Assembly: GCA_023853785.1 (NCBI GenBank)
Contig: JAJIRX010000584.1
Span: 1-64,000 of the forward strand
DNA from: Psilocybe azurescens
Lineage: Eukaryota; Basidiomycota; Agaricomycetes; Agaricales; Agrocybaceae
DNA: 64,000 bases
Reading direction: 5' to 3'
Made by a program: the position numbers and the translations under genes. Position 1 is the stretch's first letter; every line of letters starts with the position of its first letter. This document shows, piece after piece, positions 60,523-64,000 of this stretch. The notes beneath the pieces were generated by a model. The model had not been told where the DNA came from. It did not search any database and was given only the letters and a program-made list of their open reading frames with translations.

Positions 60523-63026
60523 TCACCACTGGATCCATTCTCCATACATATTGGGGGCTTCTCCGCGTATATACGCCTCGAATGTCCTTTTGATCACCAT
60601 CGACCAGCTCAGGTCCTGTGGTTCGGGTTCTTCGATCTCGAGCTCGGCCTCGTCTATAAGCGGCTGTAGTGTAGCTGTGCCAACGGCCGTGCGTCGTTGT
60701 TCGAGCAATGCTTCGTATTTTTCTTTGCGCAACGTGGCGCGGGCGACGTCTTCCCCAGCCTTGAACCTGGGACCAAGATCTGGGAAGTTTCGTGAAGGGT
60801 CGAAAGGTTTCCACCTACGACGAAGTGAATGAGCGAAACAGGATGATAACGATTTGAAATAGGCAACTCACCAGAAGTTGTGGAAATGGTATGAATAAGA
60901 CCCTCGGAAGAATCCACGAAGGCCTAAAGCGTGGGGCATAGCACCATTCTGTGCAGAAGATTCAAAGAATTCACCAAACCTGCGAAGAAAATACATCAAA
61001 ACCAAGATGATAAAAGATACAAAGAGAAGCTTACTCAGTGAAGTATGGCTGAGGCGGCCTATCCCGTTGATAGTCCTCAGTGTTCAACCAAGCTGCATCA
61101 AACAATGCGTCCGGCAATCGCAGCAGCAACCCCTCTAGATGTGCATCTATCGTATATCTTGACACTGCCATCGGATGGAAATGCAATCCGCCTTTCAACG
61201 CCGAGCGGAACAGGAATGTCCCAATAGCGGATCCCTTATTCATACGCAGAACGGCAGTGTTATAGCTGTTTAGCCTCGACCAGCGATAAGCAAATCCACC
61301 CGTCCAGCCCCAGAGTTCTTCCCAGTCGCGAAGAAAGATAGTGTCCGCATCCAGGTAAATTCCTCCAAAGCGATGGCACAAGACAAACCGCGCCATGTCA
61401 GAGAGAATGACAGACAGTCTGTCGTACGACTCCTCGGATTTTGTGCCTGCACGGTTAGCTAGATCGTCCTCTTTCTTCTTGTTCGCCTCCGCTTCCGTAC
61501 TGTTTGCTGAGGATTCATCGTCCTTGAGGCCGACAACAGTTCCTCCCGAGTTGAACATATTGCCCTTGAACACCCTCCACTCGTCTTTGATCTCCGGGAT
61601 AGAATCAAGTTGTTCCGTCGTATTCCACATCTTGAAGTGGATAATATCCTTGAACCGGGGATGGAGGAAAGGAGATGCCCAGGGGTTAGACTTGAGTTGT
61701 TCATACATATCACGGACAGCACTGGGATTGGGGACGGATGCAGCCGGTCCGGGATTAATCCATAACCAGAACTGGGGGCGACATACAGTGGCGTCTGTCG
61801 GCCAATTCTTGAGGTGCATGCCCGTGTTCTGAGTATACAGGAAGGATAACAGTGCGAGATAGGGTTTGTCCGTGAAAGGTCCCGTCCAGAACATATGGAA
61901 TAAGCGTGGGTTCTCGGGGTCACACGGCGCTGGAAGAGTCTTGGTAGGTCGATACGTAGCAGGCTGTGGTAGATCAATACCAGCTTCCCATTCGACGCCA
62001 ACTTTCCTGACCAAACCTTCGTTAGGATCGGTTTCGCCATTGGGTGCAGGCGCGACTTTGCGAAAGAGGGGAGCCTGTTCGCGTTCTTCGGCCAGTCCAA
62101 CCGTGGTGTTGTCCGGCTGTTCCATGTAAATGTACTTGAAATCAGAAATGTCCTCGCGTCTGAATCTGTTGCCATTGTCCAAGCCACCACCAATACGAAG
62201 CATCTCTAAACAGTCACGAACATACTGAAAATCACGGTGATGAGTGAGCGCGCTCGCGACAGCGATCAAATGAGGCTAGTATCTGAAATGCACACCTTTC
62301 CCTGACTGAAATCACAATGCTTCATGACAACATCCATATCGGCTACACTGCCAGGTACCGGACGTGGTGGATAAGCGACATTGGGTGGCTGGCTCTGAAT
62401 ATCAAGGTAGACTCGTTTTGACCCTGTGCCTACCGCTTCTGTGACATAGCCCTCGTCACTGGCGGAAACAAACCGAGAAGGCTTCTGTCTTTCGCTGGCA
62501 GCGCGCCGGGGTATAGCAGGATTAGATATAGACTCTGTAAGACGAACGTCTGCCGGTACTGGATAATTTGATTCGAGGTGTCAGCCCCTGATACAGAATA
62601 TAGTGCAAAGAAGGGTGTCCACGTACTTGGTTCACGACTGGGATAGTGCCCACTAGCGACCTCCCACTTCCATATACGTTGCAGATGTGATCTCTGGAAG
62701 ATGAGAGTTGGAGGATCGAACGGTTCTGAAGGTATCCATGGGCCCTCTGTCCAAGCTGGCCGCTGAAATGACCGTGTGGTGAAGGAGAAAGTGCAAAAAA
62801 TAGCAAGACAAACGAGCAGAAAGAGCAAAGGACCACGCTTCCGTCTGATTCTGCTCAGACGGAGGGGGATTAGAGGCGCAGCATTGGGGAGATAGACCCT
62901 GAGACGACGTGTCCTGACCCCGGGGATGGGTATTGAGTAGGGACGTGTCCAAGAGGCATGTAGCCTCTGCTTTCTGTCAAGTTTGTCTCCCAGTGCAGAA
63001 GAATGACTTGGTAGGTCCGAGTTCAT
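60523..63026 (-). CDS. GT32-type Golgi glycosyltransferase (DXD motif)
   Basis: This is a type II membrane glycosyltransferase of the DXD/alpha-1,4-galactosyltransferase and OCH1-like group (GT32). The ATG at 63026 opens MNSDLPSHSSALGDK. A short basic cytosolic tail precedes one anchor (GPLLFLLVCLAIFCTFSFTT, about residues 65-85). Introns, with good GT...AG ends, split the stem region. The catalytic domain has PRLFHMFWTGPFTDKPYLAL, FWLWINPGPAA, LSVILSDMARFVLCHRFGGI and the metal-binding YLDADTIFLRDW (about 61310-61345). It continues with FAYRWSRLNSYNTAVLRMNKG and GFFRGSYSYHFHNFW. The last exon is charged and helical (ATLRKEKYEALLEQRRT) and ends GEWIQW at 60523. Length is about 740 residues with no frame break found. 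The donor sugar and acceptor cannot be told from sequence. It presumably acts in the Golgi on secreted glycans. Confidence 0.85.
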
Positions 63027-63169
63027 ACGTGGTAAGCCAGGAGAGTCAAGTCAAAGGATATGTTGTCGGGCACAGCCACAAAGCAAAATGTTGATACTCA
63101 GACCCTGTGCACGTGGCTGTGTTCATACATGATCGATTTGAAAAATTCATTGGTCTCTAACTACATCTA

Positions 63170-64000
63170 TCAAGCCTGTTTCTTCTGCAGTCCCTTGGGC
63201 AGCTCTTTCACAAATGGCAGGAACTCCCGTCCTTGCATGTACGGTCTCAGAACCTCGGGTATCACAAGACCCTGAATATTTTTTAGAACACAATCCTTCA
63301 ACCAATATAGCACTCAATAACGTACCTCCGGCGTTTGGTAGTTCTCAACAAGACAGCAGAGTGCACGCTCAGTCGCACAGAGTGTTCCGTTCAGCATGTG
63401 CACATAAACCTTTCTTGCCTGGTCTTTCGTCTTCAGTCCACAACGGATTTCTAGTCTTCGGCTTTCTGTACACCGTGTGTGAATACCCAAAAGCGTTTTC
63501 GGGCACTGGGGGCACTTACGATAATCCGTGCAGTTCGAACACGAGACCAGCTCCTTGTACGCCCGTTGGAACGGGAACCACGCCTCCAGGTCATACTTCT
63601 GTGCCGCCGCCAGGTTGAGCGCTCCCGAGACAATGCCAACAACTCGGTATCGCAGTCCCAGGCTCTGGTAGAATCCCTCGCTGTTCTCCACCATCGTGTT
63701 GAACATCTCCCAGCTCTTCTCTGGGTCAGTGATGACAAATTGCTCGACCTTCTCAAACTGGTGTACTCGGAAAATACCCCACATGTCGCGGCCAGCCGAC
63801 CCCGCTTCTTTACGGAAACACGTCGAGTAACCAGCGTACTTGACAGGAAGCTGTGTGTCGGGGCTTTCAAACCACTCATCCGAATGGAACGCCGATATAG
63901 GCTGTTCTGAAGTTGCGATAAGGTATTTCTCGTCATCCGAGCCAATGACCTTCACGATAAAAATGTTATCAGAAAAGTGATCCAACAGAAGCGTAACCGT
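63170..64000 (-). CDS. SES1: Seryl-tRNA synthetase, C-terminal part (cut by window edge)
   Basis: This is the class II aminoacyl-tRNA synthetase that charges tRNA-Ser in the cytosol. The window holds only the 3' portion. The start lies beyond 64000. Family motifs are clear: [40 protein letters not shown] (motif 2 with the ATP-binding Arg), [48 protein letters not shown] (joined over a 54-nt intron near 63480-63533), and [20 protein letters not shown] (motif 3). A second intron near 63270-63325 leads to [20 protein letters not shown], ending QKKQA at 63170. No frame break is seen. Confidence 0.95.

Overview
The window is nuclear DNA of a basidiomycete fungus, most likely an Agaricomycete. The genes carry many short introns (about 45-90 nt) with GT...AG ends, and the encoded families are fungal: IRE1, SNF5 with a GATA-type finger, a VIT/vWA protein, GT32 and GH127-like glycosidases, tandem STE14-like methyltransferases, a KDZ transposase and an Agaricomycete tyrosine-recombinase element. 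Several open frames in this DNA begin at TTG or GTG, so the starts given here were re-chosen at ATG where possible.

Layout. Bases 1-14,870 are an accessory, repeat-rich block. It holds a decayed unrecognised gene (1375-2908, -), a nearly complete KDZ transposase (4124-7569, -), AT-rich spacer, a 4.3 kb element with almost no CpG (9514-13805) carrying two divergent decayed frames including a tyrosine recombinase, and a MITE-like segment with perfect 17-bp inverted ends (14028-14493). Bases 14,877-38,760 are the gene-rich core: a VIT/vWA protein (-), a divergent promoter, SNF5 (+), a carboxylesterase/thioesterase-like hydrolase (+), and one giant gene of about 4,000 codons (25751-38760, -) with a PH domain, SR-rich and coiled-coil parts. 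Bases 39,004-41,798 hold three tandem isoprenylcysteine-methyltransferase-like copies, of which only one is intact. A secreted GH127-like glycosidase (43406-46713, -), IRE1 (48329-52377, -), a decayed copy of the IRE1 luminal region (52790-53343, -), a serine-rich membrane protein, a small acidic protein, a GT32 glycosyltransferase and the 3' part of seryl-tRNA synthetase complete the window, all on the minus strand.

The genes do not form one pathway. IRE1 and the secretory-pathway proteins (GT32, GH127) are only loosely related in theme. The genes are monocistronic eukaryotic units.

The most important caution for a reader is that most long genes are interrupted by apparent single-base shifts, usually at short homopolymer runs, even in genes expected to be essential (SNF5, IRE1). 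This points to consensus errors rather than to pseudogenes, so product descriptions below join the frames by inference. The observations most worth following are the CpG-erased recombinase element, the decayed IRE1 luminal copy, the giant PH/SR protein, the MITE-like element and the ICMT cluster.
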